Assembly (NCBI RefSeq): GCF_029109325.1
Contig: NZ_JAQKQJ010000012.1
Coordinates: forward strand, 62,001-126,000
Direction of reading: 5' to 3'
Source: Nodosilinea sp. PGN35
GTDB lineage: Bacteria > Cyanobacteriota > Cyanobacteriia > Phormidesmidales > Phormidesmidaceae
Length of the DNA stretch: 64,000 nt
Shown: positions 32,582 through 42,053 of the stretch, piece after piece
How the letters are laid out: every line of letters starts with the position of its first letter
How positions within the stretch are numbered: position 1 is the stretch's first letter
Made by a program: the position numbers and the translations under genes
The notes under the pieces: model-generated
What the model was told of the DNA's origin: nothing
Database searches by the model: none
What the model saw: the letters and a program-made list of their open reading frames with translations, nothing else

Positions 32582-34192
32582 GTGACCACTTCTATAAACA
32601 CGGCCAGCGCAGCGGCCACCGCCAAACTCAACAAGTTTGAACAATTTAAGGCCGACAAAGACGGGCTGCTGGTCAAGCACGAGCTAGAGCAGTTTGCCCA
32701 GCTGGGGTGGGAAGCCGTCGACGACACCGACCTCACCCACCGGCTCAAGTGGCTGGGCATTTTCTTTCGCCCGGTGACGCCCGGCAAATTTATGCTGCGG
32801 CTGCGGCTGCCCAACGGGCTGCTGACCGGCTACAAGGCCCGCACCCTGGCGGAGATTATCCAGCGCTACGGCGAAGACGGCAGCGCCGACATCACCACCC
32901 GGCAAAATCTCCAGCTGCGGGGCATTTTGCTCGAAGATATTCCCGACATTTTTCGCCGCATGCAGGCGGCGGGCCTGACCTCGATTCAGTCGGGCATGGA
33001 CAACGTGCGCAACATCACCGGCTCCCCGGTGGCGGGCCTCGATGCCGATGAGCTGATCGACACCCAGGGGCTGGTGCGCAAGGTGCAGGACATGATCACC
33101 GCCAACGGGGAGGGCAACCCGGCCTTCACCAACCTGCCCCGCAAGTTCAACATTGCGATCGAGGGGGGACGCGACAACTCTATCCACGCCGAGATCAACG
33201 ACATCGCCTTTGTGCCCGCCTACCGTGAGGGAGTTTTGGGCTTTAACGTGGTGGTGGGTGGGTTCTTCTCGGCCCGGCGCTGCGAGGCGGCGATTCCGCT
33301 CGACGCCTGGGTGGCCCCCGACGACAGCGTGGTGGAGCTGTGCCGCGCCATTCTGGAGGTGTACCGCGACCACGGCCCCCGAGTGAACCGGCAGAAAGCG
33401 CGGCTGATGTGGCTGATCGACGAGTGGGGCCTGGATCGGTTTCGGGCTGAAGTAGAAGCGGCCTACGGCCAGCCCCTGCTGAGTGCCGCCCCCACTGACG
33501 AAATGGACTGGGACAAGCGCGACCACATCGGCGTCTACCCCCAGAAGCAGGTGGGGCTCAACTACGTGGGCCTGCACGTGCCGGTGGGACGCCTCACCGC
33601 CAGCGACCTGTTCGATCTGGCCCGCCTGGCGGAGGTCTACGGCAGTGGCGAGCTGCGCCTGACCGTGGAGCAGAACGTGATCATTCCCAACGTGCCGGAC
33701 TCGCGCCTGCCGGTGCTGCTGGAGGAGCCGCTGTTGGAGAAGTTTTCCATTGCGCCCTCGGCGCTGACGCGATCGCTGGTCTCCTGCACCGGGGCGCAGT
33801 TCTGCAACTTTGCCCTGGTCGAAACCAAGCAGCGCGCCCTGGCGTTGGCCCTGGCCCTGGACGCCGAACTCACCCTGGCTCAGCCGGTGCGGATTCACTG
33901 GACGGGCTGCCCCAACTCCTGCGGCCAGCCCCAGGTGGCCGACATTGGCCTGATGGGCACCAAGGTGCGCAAGGACGGCAAAACCGTAGAGGGGGTCGAT
34001 ATCTTTATGGGCGGCAAGGTGGGCAAAGAGGCCCACCTGGGCGAAAAGGTGCAGCAGGGCATTCCCTGCGACGAGCTGCACGGGGTGCTGCGATCGCTCT
34101 TGATCGACAACTTCGGTGCTCGGCCCAAAGCCGAAGCCAGCCCCTCCCAAAACGGTGTGACCGTGACGGGCGTGATGGTGACGGCGGACTAA
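32582..34192 (+). CDS. nirA: Ferredoxin-nitrite reductase
   Basis: Reduces nitrite to ammonium with six electrons from reduced ferredoxin, using siroheme and a 4Fe-4S cluster. The cluster/siroheme ligands are Cys402 and Cys408 (SCTGAQFCNF) and Cys443 and Cys447 (TGCPNSCGQP). The siroheme-domain motifs TTRQNLQLRGI and ITGSPVAGLDADEL are also present. Length 536 aa. The start is GTG at 32582 (MTTSINTASA), with no obvious ribosome site; an internal start cannot be excluded, but the N-terminus leads well into the conserved LEQFAQLGWEAVD. The promoter has NtcA and probable NtcB sites. Unusually, no nrtABCD or nrtP transporter follows; narB lies about 390 bases downstream. Confidence 0.95.
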   Translation: MTTSINTASAAATAKLNKFEQFKADKDGLLVKHELEQFAQLGWEAVDDTDLTHRLKWLGIFFRPVTPGKFMLRLRLPNGLLTGYKARTLAEIIQRYGEDGSADITTRQNLQLRGILLEDIPDIFRRMQAAGLTSIQSGMDNVRNITGSPVAGLDADELIDTQGLVRKVQDMITANGEGNPAFTNLPRKFNIAIEGGRDNSIHAEINDIAFVPAYREGVLGFNVVVGGFFSARRCEAAIPLDAWVAPDDSVVELCRAILEVYRDHGPRVNRQKARLMWLIDEWGLDRFRAEVEAAYGQPLLSAAPTDEMDWDKRDHIGVYPQKQVGLNYVGLHVPVGRLTASDLFDLARLAEVYGSGELRLTVEQNVIIPNVPDSRLPVLLEEPLLEKFSIAPSALTRSLVSCTGAQFCNFALVETKQRALALALALDAELTLAQPVRIHWTGCPNSCGQPQVADIGLMGTKVRKDGKTVEGVDIFMGGKVGKEAHLGEKVQQGIPCDELHGVLRSLLIDNFGARPKAEASPSQNGVTVTGVMVTAD

Positions 34193-34358
34193 AAAAAATG
34201 CCCTGTGGGCCAGCGGCCCCAGGACACACAGTTTGCATTTGAAGCAAACGTAGCACAATCGCTGTGCCAGTGGCGAGAGCGCACATTAGGGCTTCACTAT
34301 AGATTCTCAAAGCAGGGCTAATTCTATGTCCACTGTTGCTCACAAGCCCATCACATAA

Positions 34359-34504
34359 CCCCCCTTTTCAAGGGAGGTAGGGGGGATCCCCAGGGCATCT
34401 GAGCATTGAAGTAGGCTCACTCCCATAGGTTTCTCCAAGTTCAGGCGTTGATCCCCCCACTCCCCTCCGCCAACGTTCTCGCCATGGCCCCCCTTGAAAA
34501 AGGG
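34359..34504. repeat. Inverted-repeat-bounded element between nirA and narB
   Basis: The left end (CCCCCCTTTTCAAGGGAGG and then GGGGGGATCC, 34359-34389) and the right end (34450-34504, ending CCCCCCTTGAAAAAGGGG) are imperfect inverted copies around about 60 bases of non-repeated DNA. Each end also folds on itself. The structure suggests a miniature mobile element or REP-type palindromic unit. It separates nirA from narB and may act on the transcript between them. A C-rich tract (34530-34580) follows directly before the narB start. With these, the 388-base nirA-narB gap holds no gene. Confidence 0.65.
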
Positions 34505-34580
34505 GACAGCGCTTAGCCAAAACCAATACCCCCTTACCCTCCACCCCATCACCCCTCCACCCCCTACCCCCCACCTCCCC

Positions 34581-36818
34581 ATGACCGACCCCGCCAAAAC
34601 CCTGTGTCCCTACTGCGGCGTGGGTTGCGGCCTGGAAGTTCTCCCCCCGGCCCAGCCCCACAAGCCCACCCACCGCGATCCCCAGGGCAACCCGCTGTGG
34701 CAGACCAGGGGCGATCGCGCCCATCCCTCCAGCCAGGGCATGGTGTGCGTCAAGGGGGCGACGGTGGCTGAATCGCTGGATCGCGATCGGCTCAAGTACC
34801 CGATGCTGCGGGCTTCGCTGGATGAGCCCTTCCAGCGGGTGAGCTGGGAGGTGGCCTTCGGTGCGATCGTCAGCCGCATCCGCACCGTGCGCGACACAAT
34901 GGGGCCAGACGGCATCTGCGTCTACGGCTCGGGGCAGTTTCAAACCGAAGACTACTACGTGGCCCAAAAGCTGGTGAAGGGCTGCCTCGGCACCAACAAC
35001 TTTGACGCCAACTCGCGGCTGTGCATGTCGTCGGCGGTGGCGGGCTACATCCAGAGCTTTGGCAGCGACGGCCCGCCCTGCTGCTACGCCGATCTCGAGG
35101 CCACCGACTGCGCCTTTTTGATCGGCACCAACGCCGCCGAGTGCCACCCGATTGTCTTTAACCGACTCAAGAAGCACCACAAGCGCAACGGCCAGGTCAA
35201 GCTGATTGTGGTCGATCCCCGCCGCACCGATACCGCCAAGGCCGCCGACCTGCACCTGGCGATTCGCCCCGGCAGCGACATCACCCTGCTCAACGGCATC
35301 GGCCACCTGCTGCTGCGCTGGGGTGCCCTCGACCCCGAGTTTATCGACGGCTGCACCCAGGGCTTTGCCGCCTACACCGAGGTGCTGCGCCACTACGAGC
35401 CTGAGCTAGTGGCCGATCGCTGCGGCATTGCCGTGACCGACCTTGAAACCGCTGCCCGCACCTGGGCCAGCGCCAAGGCGGTTCTCTCGCTGTGGTCGAT
35501 GGGGCTGAATCAGTCCTCGGAGGGCACTGCCAAGGTGCGCTCGTTAATCAACCTGCACCTGATGACCGGCAACATCGGTCGTCCGGGGGCGGGGCCATTT
35601 TCGCTGACCGGGCAGCCCAACGCCATGGGGGGCCGCGAGGCCGGGGGGCTGTCCCACATTCTGCCGGGCTACCGCCTGGTGAAAAATGCCGACCACCGCC
35701 GCCAGATTGAAGACTACTGGGGCCTGCCCAGCGGGCAGATCTCGCCCACCCCGGGTCTGGCGGTGGGCGAAATGGTGCTGGCCCTGGAGCACCAGCGGGT
35801 GGGCCTGCTGTGGATTGCCGCCACCAACCCGGCGGTCAGCCTGCCCGACCTCAACCGCACCAAGGCCGCCCTGGGCCAGTCGCCTTTTACGGTGTATCAG
35901 GACGCCTACTACCCCACCGAAACCGCCGAGTTTGCCCACCTGCTGCTGCCCGCCGCCCAGTGGGGCGAAAAAACCGGCACCATGACCAACTCCGAGCGGG
36001 TGATCACCCTCTGCGCCGCCTTTCGCCCGCCCCCCGGCGAGGCCCGCCCCGACTGGGAGATCTTTGCCGAGGTGGGCCGCCGCCTGGGCTTTGCCGACCA
36101 GTTTACCTTTGCCAATAGCGCCGAGGTCTACCGCGAGTTTGCGGCCATTACCCGAGGCCAGCCCTGCGACATCACCGGGGTTTGCCACGATCGCCTGCGC
36201 GATCTCGGCCCCATTCAGTGGCCCTGCCCCGACCCCGAGACCACCGCCACCGCCGCTGCCCGCCACGACAAGCGCCTCTACACCCGAGGTATTTTCAACA
36301 CCGCCGACGGTCGCGCCCGCTTTGCCGCCCTCCACTCCAACGGCCTGGCCGAACCCCCCGACGAAACGTTTCCCTTTGTGCTGACTACCGGGCGGCTCTA
36401 CGGCCACTGGCACACCCAGACCCGCACCGGACGGATTGAAAAAATTCAGAAAATGCACCCGGCCCCGTTTCTCGAGATCAACCCCCGCGACGCCCAGCAG
36501 CTTCAGGTGCAGGGGGGGGAGTGGGTGGAGGTGCGATCGCAGCGAGGCCGCGCCCGCCTGCCCCTGCTGGTCACCCAAAACATTCGCCGGGGCACGCTGT
36601 TTGTGCCCATGCACTGGGGTGCCCTCTGGGCCGACGATGCCGAGTGCAACGCCGTCACCCACGGCGAGGTCTGCCCGATCTCAGGCCAGCCCGAGCTGAA
36701 GGCCTGCGCGGTGCAGGTGGTGCCCCTCAGCCGCCTCGACCCAGCGCAAACCGTCGCCCCCGAAACTTTACCCCAGGCGCTAGAATCGTCTATTCTCTCA
36801 GCAGCACCCACTCCCTGA
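34581..36818 (+). CDS. narB: Ferredoxin-nitrate reductase, molybdopterin type
   Basis: Assimilatory nitrate reductase catalytic subunit, reducing nitrate to nitrite with ferredoxin; carries bis-MGD molybdenum and one 4Fe-4S cluster. Cluster ligands are Cys9, Cys12, Cys16 ([13 protein letters not shown]) and Cys56 (GMVCVKGA). Molybdopterin oxidoreductase motifs include [19 protein letters not shown] text ([14 protein letters not shown]), [12 protein letters not shown] and [16 protein letters not shown]. Length 745 aa from the ATG at 34581; the upstream frame is C-rich low-complexity and rejected. No NtcA site was found immediately upstream, so it may depend on the nirA promoter. NarM, the usual partner factor, is not in the window. 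Confidence 0.95.
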   Translation: MTDPAKTLCPYCGVGCGLEVLPPAQPHKPTHRDPQGNPLWQTRGDRAHPSSQGMVCVKGATVAESLDRDRLKYPMLRASLDEPFQRVSWEVAFGAIVSRIRTVRDTMGPDGICVYGSGQFQTEDYYVAQKLVKGCLGTNNFDANSRLCMSSAVAGYIQSFGSDGPPCCYADLEATDCAFLIGTNAAECHPIVFNRLKKHHKRNGQVKLIVVDPRRTDTAKAADLHLAIRPGSDITLLNGIGHLLLRWGALDPEFIDGCTQGFAAYTEVLRHYEPELVADRCGIAVTDLETAARTWASAKAVLSLWSMGLNQSSEGTAKVRSLINLHLMTGNIGRPGAGPFSLTGQPNAMGGREAGGLSHILPGYRLVKNADHRRQIEDYWGLPSGQISPTPGLAVGEMVLALEHQRVGLLWIAATNPAVSLPDLNRTKAALGQSPFTVYQDAYYPTETAEFAHLLLPAAQWGEKTGTMTNSERVITLCAAFRPPPGEARPDWEIFAEVGRRLGFADQFTFANSAEVYREFAAITRGQPCDITGVCHDRLRDLGPIQWPCPDPETTATAAARHDKRLYTRGIFNTADGRARFAALHSNGLAEPPDETFPFVLTTGRLYGHWHTQTRTGRIEKIQKMHPAPFLEINPRDAQQLQVQGGEWVEVRSQRGRARLPLLVTQNIRRGTLFVPMHWGALWADDAECNAVTHGEVCPISGQPELKACAVQVVPLSRLDPAQTVAPETLPQALESSILSAAPTP

Positions 36819-36831
36819 GCAGCTCACTTCT

Positions 36832-37293
36832 ATGGCGAAACGGGCCAAACGGCTGGCCAACCAGCTGACTAATCAGCTCAAAAATGAAACGTTTTTGGAG
36901 CGATTACACCAGTTCGAGGGCAGCATTTCTAAGCTGCTTTCAGTGGGTATGGTAATCGTCATTTTGGCGATCGTGTTTGATCTGGCCGTGGTGCTGGTGC
37001 GAGCCATTTTTACCACCGCCCCCGGTGCATTTTTGGGCCAGACCGTGATCGATATTTTTGGCCTGTTCTTGACGGTGCTAATCGCCCTGGAGATTCTGGA
37101 AAATATCACCGCCTACATTCAAAAACACGTGGTGCAGGTGGAGCTGGTGATCGCCACGGCCCTGACAGCGGTAGGGCGAAAGTTCATTATTCTGGACCTG
37201 GCCAAGGTGACGGGGACAACGCTGATTGGGCTGGCGATCGCCATCTTTGCCCTGGCGATCAGCTACTGGATTGTGCGGGTCAGCCACCGTTAA
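36832..37293 (+). CDS. PsiE-family (phosphate-starvation-inducible) membrane protein
   Basis: A 153-residue membrane protein with about four hydrophobic helices: VGMVIVILAIVFDLAVVLV, TVIDIFGLFLTVLIALEI, a segment around VELVIATALTAV, and GLAIAIFALAISYWIV. The NITAYIQKHVVQVELVIATA region with GRKFIILD matches the PsiE family, whose function is unknown. The N-terminus is basic and amphipathic. It begins 13 bases after the narB stop, so it is probably co-transcribed with narB, though a nitrate-related role is not established. No Pho box is evident. Confidence 0.78.
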   Translation: MAKRAKRLANQLTNQLKNETFLERLHQFEGSISKLLSVGMVIVILAIVFDLAVVLVRAIFTTAPGAFLGQTVIDIFGLFLTVLIALEILENITAYIQKHVVQVELVIATALTAVGRKFIILDLAKVTGTTLIGLAIAIFALAISYWIVRVSHR

Positions 37294-37514
37294 CCTGCTC
37301 TGGGGGGATGGGTTTAGGGCCCTGGCGCTGACCACGGTTGGCGTCTCAGTTTCCCCTGGGCAGGTAGTATAATCGGCAGGGCAAATGTACGGTGAAGTCC
37401 CAACCTCCCGGCCCAATCCTTTTGCCGATCGGGTCGCTCTGCCGTAGGCTCTGGCCCAGCGTTTCTCAACCTCAGGCTGCGGCTGCGGCTTAGAGTACGT
37501 GTAATTGAGCATCC

Positions 37515-38456
37515 ATGAAAATTCCCGTCGCTGTCTTTTCCTACAATCGCCCCGGTCATACTCAAAAGGCTCTTGAGGCACTGTCCCAATGCAACGGGCT
37601 AGAGCACTGCCAAATTTACCTATTCTCTGACGCTCCCCGCGAGCCTGCCCAGACCGCCAGGGTAGAGGAAACCCGGACTGTGCTGCGGCATTGGGCTGAC
37701 AGGTTGGGGGCCACCCTGGTTGAGCGCTCAGAAAACCTGGGCCTGTCAAAATCCATTGTCAGCGGCGTCTCGAGCCTGTGCGACGAGTACGGGCGGGTGA
37801 TTGTGCTGGAAGATGACCTGATCGTCGGCCCCGATTTTTTGACCTACATGGTGAGCGCCCTGGAGCGCTACGCCGATGAGGCCCAGGTCATGCAGATTGG
37901 GGGCTGCACCCTGGCCAGCCCCAGCCCGCTGGCCCGCGATGCCTTCTTTCTGCCGGTGACGACGACCTGGGGCTGGGCCACCTGGGGGCGGGCCTGGCGG
38001 CAGTTTTCCTGGGTGCCCGCGGATCTGGAGGCGGCCAGAACCGAGCCCCAGTGGCTTGAGATCTTTAACCTGCACGGCACCTACAACTACCTGCAAATGC
38101 TGGACGATCGCCTGGCCGGGCGGAACGATTCCTGGGGCATTCTCTGGTGGTATGCGGTGTCGCGGCAGGGAGGGCTGGTGCTGTACCCCAAAACCAACCT
38201 GGTGCAAAATATCGGCTTTGACGGCTCGGGCATTCACTGCGGCGCGGGGGATTTTGACACCGAACTGGCCGCCAGTGCCCCCGACAATGCTCGGGAGCTG
38301 GCCTGGCCCGATGGCATTGCCTACGAACCCGCCCATCTGGCCCGGCTAGAGGCGTTCTTGGCTCCCCCTCAAAGCTCTGTAGCCGCCGCTCATCCCCCCT
38401 CCAGACTGCTACAGTTTTGCAAAACTACGCTCTCCAGGCTGACTAAAATGGCCTGA
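37515..38456 (+). CDS. GT2/GT-A-type glycosyltransferase
   Basis: Probable sugar transferase at the start of the surface polysaccharide locus. It opens with the GT-A strand MKIPVAVFSYNRPGHTQKAL; an acidic metal-binding motif VIVLEDDLIVGPDFLTYM follows near residues 95-112. NLGLSKSIVSGV and TTTWGWATWGRAWRQF are also typical of this glycosyltransferase type. Length 313 aa; no membrane helix. The C-terminus is variable. The gap of about 220 bases from the PsiE gene suggests a new transcription unit starting here. Donor and acceptor cannot be predicted. Confidence 0.78.
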   Translation: MKIPVAVFSYNRPGHTQKALEALSQCNGLEHCQIYLFSDAPREPAQTARVEETRTVLRHWADRLGATLVERSENLGLSKSIVSGVSSLCDEYGRVIVLEDDLIVGPDFLTYMVSALERYADEAQVMQIGGCTLASPSPLARDAFFLPVTTTWGWATWGRAWRQFSWVPADLEAARTEPQWLEIFNLHGTYNYLQMLDDRLAGRNDSWGILWWYAVSRQGGLVLYPKTNLVQNIGFDGSGIHCGAGDFDTELAASAPDNARELAWPDGIAYEPAHLARLEAFLAPPQSSVAAAHPPSRLLQFCKTTLSRLTKMA

Positions 38457-38540
38457 CGGCGACCCGCAGCTGGCGCGCTGCTGCTCAAACCCCAAGTTTT
38501 TGTGCGAGGTACGACCGATGGTTGCCGAGGATAGCGATTC

Positions 38541-39212
38541 GTGAAGCAGTTTTTTCGTCAAGTCAAGCGGAGGGCGGTGAGAGCCCTGGCCCGAGAGCTG
38601 GAACTCGAGACGGGGCAGGGGCCTGAGGCCAGCCAGGGCGTTCGTCTGTGTCGCCTGGGGGCGGGCTCGGTGCTGGCCCCCGAGGCTCAGATCAGCAACC
38701 TGCTAGAGGATGCAGACGCGATCGCCATTGGGCAAAACACCCACATTCGCGGGCAGCTGCTCACCTACGGCCACGGCGGCAAGATTACCGTGGGCGACTG
38801 GTGCTACATCGGGGCGCGCTCCGAGATCTGGTCGATGGCGTCGATCACAATCGGCGATCGCGTGCTGATCGCCCACAACGTCAACATCCACGACGGCACG
38901 GCCCATTCTCGGGTGGCCGACGAGCGCCATCGACACTTTCGCCATATTATTGAGCGGGGCCACCCCACCACGGCAGATCAGCTGCCGGGGGTGGTTTCGG
39001 CAGCCGTTGTCATCGAAGACGACGTGTGGATCAGCTTTGGGGTCACCATCCTCAAGGGGGTCACCATTGGCCGAGGCAGTATAATTGCAGCGGGTTCTGT
39101 GGTGACTCGAGATGTGCCGCCTGACACCCTCTACCGCTGTCAAATTTCTCCGGTGATGACTCCCCTGACTCCGGTTTTGCAGCCCTCGCCGCCTCGCCTC
39201 GGCAATCCCTAG
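38541..39212 (+). CDS. Left-handed beta-helix acyltransferase (hexapeptide repeat)
   Basis: Predicted O- or N-acetyltransferase acting on a sugar or lipid-linked sugar. Multiple hexapeptide-type turns are visible from about residue 45: ISNLLEDADAIAIGQNTHI, GKITVGDWCYIGARSEIW, ASITIGDRVLIAHNVNIHD, VVIEDDVWISFGVTILKGV and TIGRGSIIAAGSVVTRDVP. The His in HNVNIHDGTAHS could be catalytic, as in maltose/galactoside O-acetyltransferases. Length 223 aa. The start is GTG at 38541 with GAGG upstream. Located between two other polysaccharide genes on the same strand, it probably decorates the exported glycan. Confidence 0.8.
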   Translation: MKQFFRQVKRRAVRALARELELETGQGPEASQGVRLCRLGAGSVLAPEAQISNLLEDADAIAIGQNTHIRGQLLTYGHGGKITVGDWCYIGARSEIWSMASITIGDRVLIAHNVNIHDGTAHSRVADERHRHFRHIIERGHPTTADQLPGVVSAAVVIEDDVWISFGVTILKGVTIGRGSIIAAGSVVTRDVPPDTLYRCQISPVMTPLTPVLQPSPPRLGNP

Positions 39213-39311
39213 CTCTGCCGTTCGGGCAGAGTTTTGGGGTTGGCTGGGGGGCTGCACCAGGGGTTGGCCTCCTCCCGGTGAATTCTGTTGTTTTAGGTTT
39301 CTGAAGCGCCC

Positions 39312-40259
39312 GTGTTTTTTATCAATGACCTGGTTGAAAAAGCGTTAGAGAAAATTGACAAACGCCTGTCTTCCAGCGTGGCAGAGCAGGCCAAGCGCAT
39401 TGACGATCTGCTGGTGCTTCAGGGGCGATCGCTGGCCCTCAGCAACGCCGACCGCGCCCCCCTGGCGTCGATCCACGAGGCGGAGTTTAAGGTGTTTTCC
39501 CAGTTTGGGGAAGACGGCATTTTGCAGTACCTGGTGCGCGAGACCGGTATCCGCCGCGACGAGCAGATCTTTGTCGAGTTTGGGGTGCAAAACTACGTCG
39601 AGTCGAACACCCGATTTCTGCTGTTTAACGACAACTGGCGGGGGCTGATTTTAGACGGCAGCGAGCAGTACATGAGCTTTGTGCGCAGCCAGGATCTGTA
39701 CTGGCGTCACGACCTCACCGCCGTCACCGCCTGGATTACCCGCGACAACATCAACGATCTGATCAAAGACGCCGGGTTCTACGGCGATGTCGGCATTCTC
39801 AGCATCGATATCGACGGCAACGACTACTGGGTGTGGGAGCGCATCGGCGTAATCAATCCGGTGATTGTGGTGGTGGAGTGGAACAGCGTCTTTGGCCCCG
39901 ACCACGCCATCTCCATCCCCTATAGCGAAGACTTTCAGCGGGGCACCGCCCACTACTCTAATCTCTACTGGGGGGCGTCGATTCAGGCCTTTAACCACCT
40001 GGCGGAGCGCAAGGGCTACGCCCTGATGGGCTCTAATACAGCGGCTAACAATCTGTTTTTTGTGCGGCGCGATCGCCTCGGCAGACTCACTCCCCTCACC
40101 CCCCACCAGGCCTACCTAGACTCTCGCTTTCGCGACTCTAGAGATGCCAACCACCAGCTCAATTTTCTATCGGGTGCCAACCGGCTGCCAGAGATCTTAG
40201 ACTTGCCTGTGGTTGAGGTCACCACCGAGACCACGACCACCCTGCGCCAGCTCGGTTAG
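39312..40259 (+). CDS. FkbM-like methyltransferase-fold protein
   Basis: A 315-residue protein with a class I methyltransferase-like core. After a coiled N-terminal ~50 residues, KVFSQFGEDGILQYLV precedes EQIFVEFGVQNYVESNTRFL (acidic loop as in FkbM proteins), then NWRGLILDGS and GILSIDIDGNDYWVWERI. The pattern is that of uncharacterised FkbM-related proteins in polysaccharide loci, which may O-methylate sugars, but a complete SAM-binding motif is not certain. The start codon is GTG at 39312. It is preceded and followed by genes of the same locus. It may alternatively be a non-methyltransferase paralogue. Confidence 0.6.
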   Translation: MFFINDLVEKALEKIDKRLSSSVAEQAKRIDDLLVLQGRSLALSNADRAPLASIHEAEFKVFSQFGEDGILQYLVRETGIRRDEQIFVEFGVQNYVESNTRFLLFNDNWRGLILDGSEQYMSFVRSQDLYWRHDLTAVTAWITRDNINDLIKDAGFYGDVGILSIDIDGNDYWVWERIGVINPVIVVVEWNSVFGPDHAISIPYSEDFQRGTAHYSNLYWGASIQAFNHLAERKGYALMGSNTAANNLFFVRRDRLGRLTPLTPHQAYLDSRFRDSRDANHQLNFLSGANRLPEILDLPVVEVTTETTTTLRQLG

Positions 40260-40308
40260 GCTCTCCCCCCGTCCACCTCTCTGCCCCTAGGGAATACAGG
40301 TCACCGCC

Positions 40309-41181
40309 ATGAGTCAAATGACATGGGAAGAATCGGTTCAGTGGCTGCGCGAGCAGCCCGACCAGCAGCGGCTGGTGGCCGCCTGCTACTTCGACGACCC
40401 GCTGCTGGAGGCGGCCCAGCGTTTTTGGCAGAGCGACGAGTGGCAGGCGACGGCGGCGCTGCTGCCCCAGCCCTCCGGTCGCGCCCTCGACCTGGGGGCT
40501 GGGCGGGGCATTGGTAGCTATGCCCTGGCCCGCGACGGCTGGCAGGTCACCGCCCTCGAGCCCGACCCCAGCCCGCTGGTGGGGGCCGAGGCCATCCGCG
40601 ACCTGGCCCAGCGCTGCGGCCTGCCCATCGAGGTGGTCAGCGAGTATTCCGAACGGCTGCCCTTTGCCGACAACACCTTTGCGGTGGTCAACTGCCGTCA
40701 GGCGCTCCACCACGCCCACAACCTGGAGCAGACCTGCCGCGAGGTCTACCGGGTACTCAAGCCCGGCGGCGTCATGATTGCCACCCGCGAGCACGTGATC
40801 AGCCAGCCCGAAGACCTGCAAGCGTTTCTTGACTCCCACCCCCTGCACCGGTTTTACGGCGGCGAGCATGCCTACCTGCTCAGCGAGTACCTCGCCGCCC
40901 TGGAACAGGCCGGGCTGCAAATGCGTCAGGTCTTAGCTCCCCTAGACTCTCCCATCAACTACTTTCCTATGACTTCAGAGCAGTGGCGCGAGTACTGTAT
41001 TAAGCCGGTGGCCAAGCTGATTGGCCCTGGTCTGGCGCGGGGGCTGTTTAACCCTCAGCACCCCCTGGGGCGCTGGGGGCTGACCCAGTTGGCCAATTTT
41101 CGTAACCGTGTGGATCAAACGCCGGGTAGGCTCTACACGTTTGTTGCCGTTAAGCCGTCAGCGGCCAGGAGTGGGGGGTAA
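40309..41181 (+). CDS. Class I SAM-dependent methyltransferase
   Basis: Methyltransferase with motif I ALDLGAGRGIGSYALARDG (residues about 59-77), VTALEPDPSPLVGAE as the acidic loop, and PFADNTFAVVNCRQALHH and YRVLKPGGVMIATREH as later motifs. Length 290 aa. The last ~100 residues are helical and variable. Its stop overlaps the start of the ABC permease gene by one base (TAATG), which ties it to the export operon. Likely role: modifying or capping the glycan before export; caps made by methyltransferases end chain growth in some Wzm/Wzt systems, an inference here. Confidence 0.82.
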   Translation: MSQMTWEESVQWLREQPDQQRLVAACYFDDPLLEAAQRFWQSDEWQATAALLPQPSGRALDLGAGRGIGSYALARDGWQVTALEPDPSPLVGAEAIRDLAQRCGLPIEVVSEYSERLPFADNTFAVVNCRQALHHAHNLEQTCREVYRVLKPGGVMIATREHVISQPEDLQAFLDSHPLHRFYGGEHAYLLSEYLAALEQAGLQMRQVLAPLDSPINYFPMTSEQWREYCIKPVAKLIGPGLARGLFNPQHPLGRWGLTQLANFRNRVDQTPGRLYTFVAVKPSAARSGG

Positions 41182-42053
41182 TGCAACGCAAGCAGTCAAT
41201 CGAACGGCAGAGCCAGGTGATTCGCACCTACCAGGCGGGAGAAAAGTCGCTGTGGCCCGTGGGCTCGGTCAAGCTCGCCTTCAAAGAGCTGTACTTCTCA
41301 CGCCACGCCATTTGGCACCTGTTTGTGCGCGATTTTGTGGCGGGCTTTCGGCAAAAAATCTTCGGCTACTTTTGGATTTTGGCCTCGCCCCTGCTGGGCA
41401 TTCTCAGCTTTGTGTTTATGAATTCCACCGGCATTCTCGATCCGGGGGATCTGGATATTCCCTACCCGATTTTTGTCTTTATTGGCACCAGTCTGTGGGG
41501 GCTGCTGACTATCACCACCACCACCGTCGCCAACGGACTGATCGGCAACTCTGATCTGATCATGCGCACCAACATTCCCAAGGTGGGGCTGGCGGTGACG
41601 GGCATGGCCAGCGTGCTGTACAACTTTTTGATCAGCATTGTGGTGCTGTTCATTATTTTGATTGCGTTTCGGCTGTCGCCCGCCCTGGTGGGATGGATAT
41701 ATCCCCTGGCGGTGGTGCCCCTGGTGCTGATGGGCATTGGCTTTGGGCTGGTGCTGGCGGTGGTGGGCTCGGTGGCGCGAGACATCACCTCGATCTTCGT
41801 CAACCTGCTGGGCCTGGCGATGTACATTACCCCGGTGGTGTACTCCGCCGAGTTTGCCAACCCCCAGCTTCAGCAGATTGTGCGGTTTAACCCGCTCACC
41901 TACCTGGTGGATACCCCCCGCAGCCTCTTGATTTTGGGGCAGATGCCCCATCCTTGGGGCTTTGCCCTGGCTACCCTGGTGTCGGTGCTGGTGCTGGTGA
42001 TTGGCATTCACATGTTTTATTTGGTGAAAGATAAAGTGGCGGAGCGTTTGTAG
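41181..42053 (+). CDS. wzm: ABC-2 type polysaccharide export permease (Wzm)
   Basis: Membrane subunit of an ABC transporter exporting O-antigen/teichoic-type polysaccharide. The N-terminal cytoplasmic segment has LAFKELYFSRHAIWHLFVRD and FRQKIFGYFWILASPLLGIL, typical of the ABC-2 polysaccharide exporter family. About six hydrophobic helices follow. The conserved AMYITPVVYSAEF motif lies near 215. Length 290 aa. The start overlaps the methyltransferase stop, and the stop is immediately followed by the wzt ATG, so the pair is translationally coupled. Confidence 0.92.
   Translation: MQRKQSIERQSQVIRTYQAGEKSLWPVGSVKLAFKELYFSRHAIWHLFVRDFVAGFRQKIFGYFWILASPLLGILSFVFMNSTGILDPGDLDIPYPIFVFIGTSLWGLLTITTTTVANGLIGNSDLIMRTNIPKVGLAVTGMASVLYNFLISIVVLFIILIAFRLSPALVGWIYPLAVVPLVLMGIGFGLVLAVVGSVARDITSIFVNLLGLAMYITPVVYSAEFANPQLQQIVRFNPLTYLVDTPRSLLILGQMPHPWGFALATLVSVLVLVIGIHMFYLVKDKVAERL

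Noticed and set aside
32684..34258. 524-codon frame antisense to nirA
   Set aside because: nirA is unmistakable on the plus strand; the antisense frame is a GC-rich shadow with no family signature.
34368..36662. Two long frames antisense to narB
   Set aside because: Mirror frames of a high-GC gene; the plus strand has all molybdopterin and cluster motifs.
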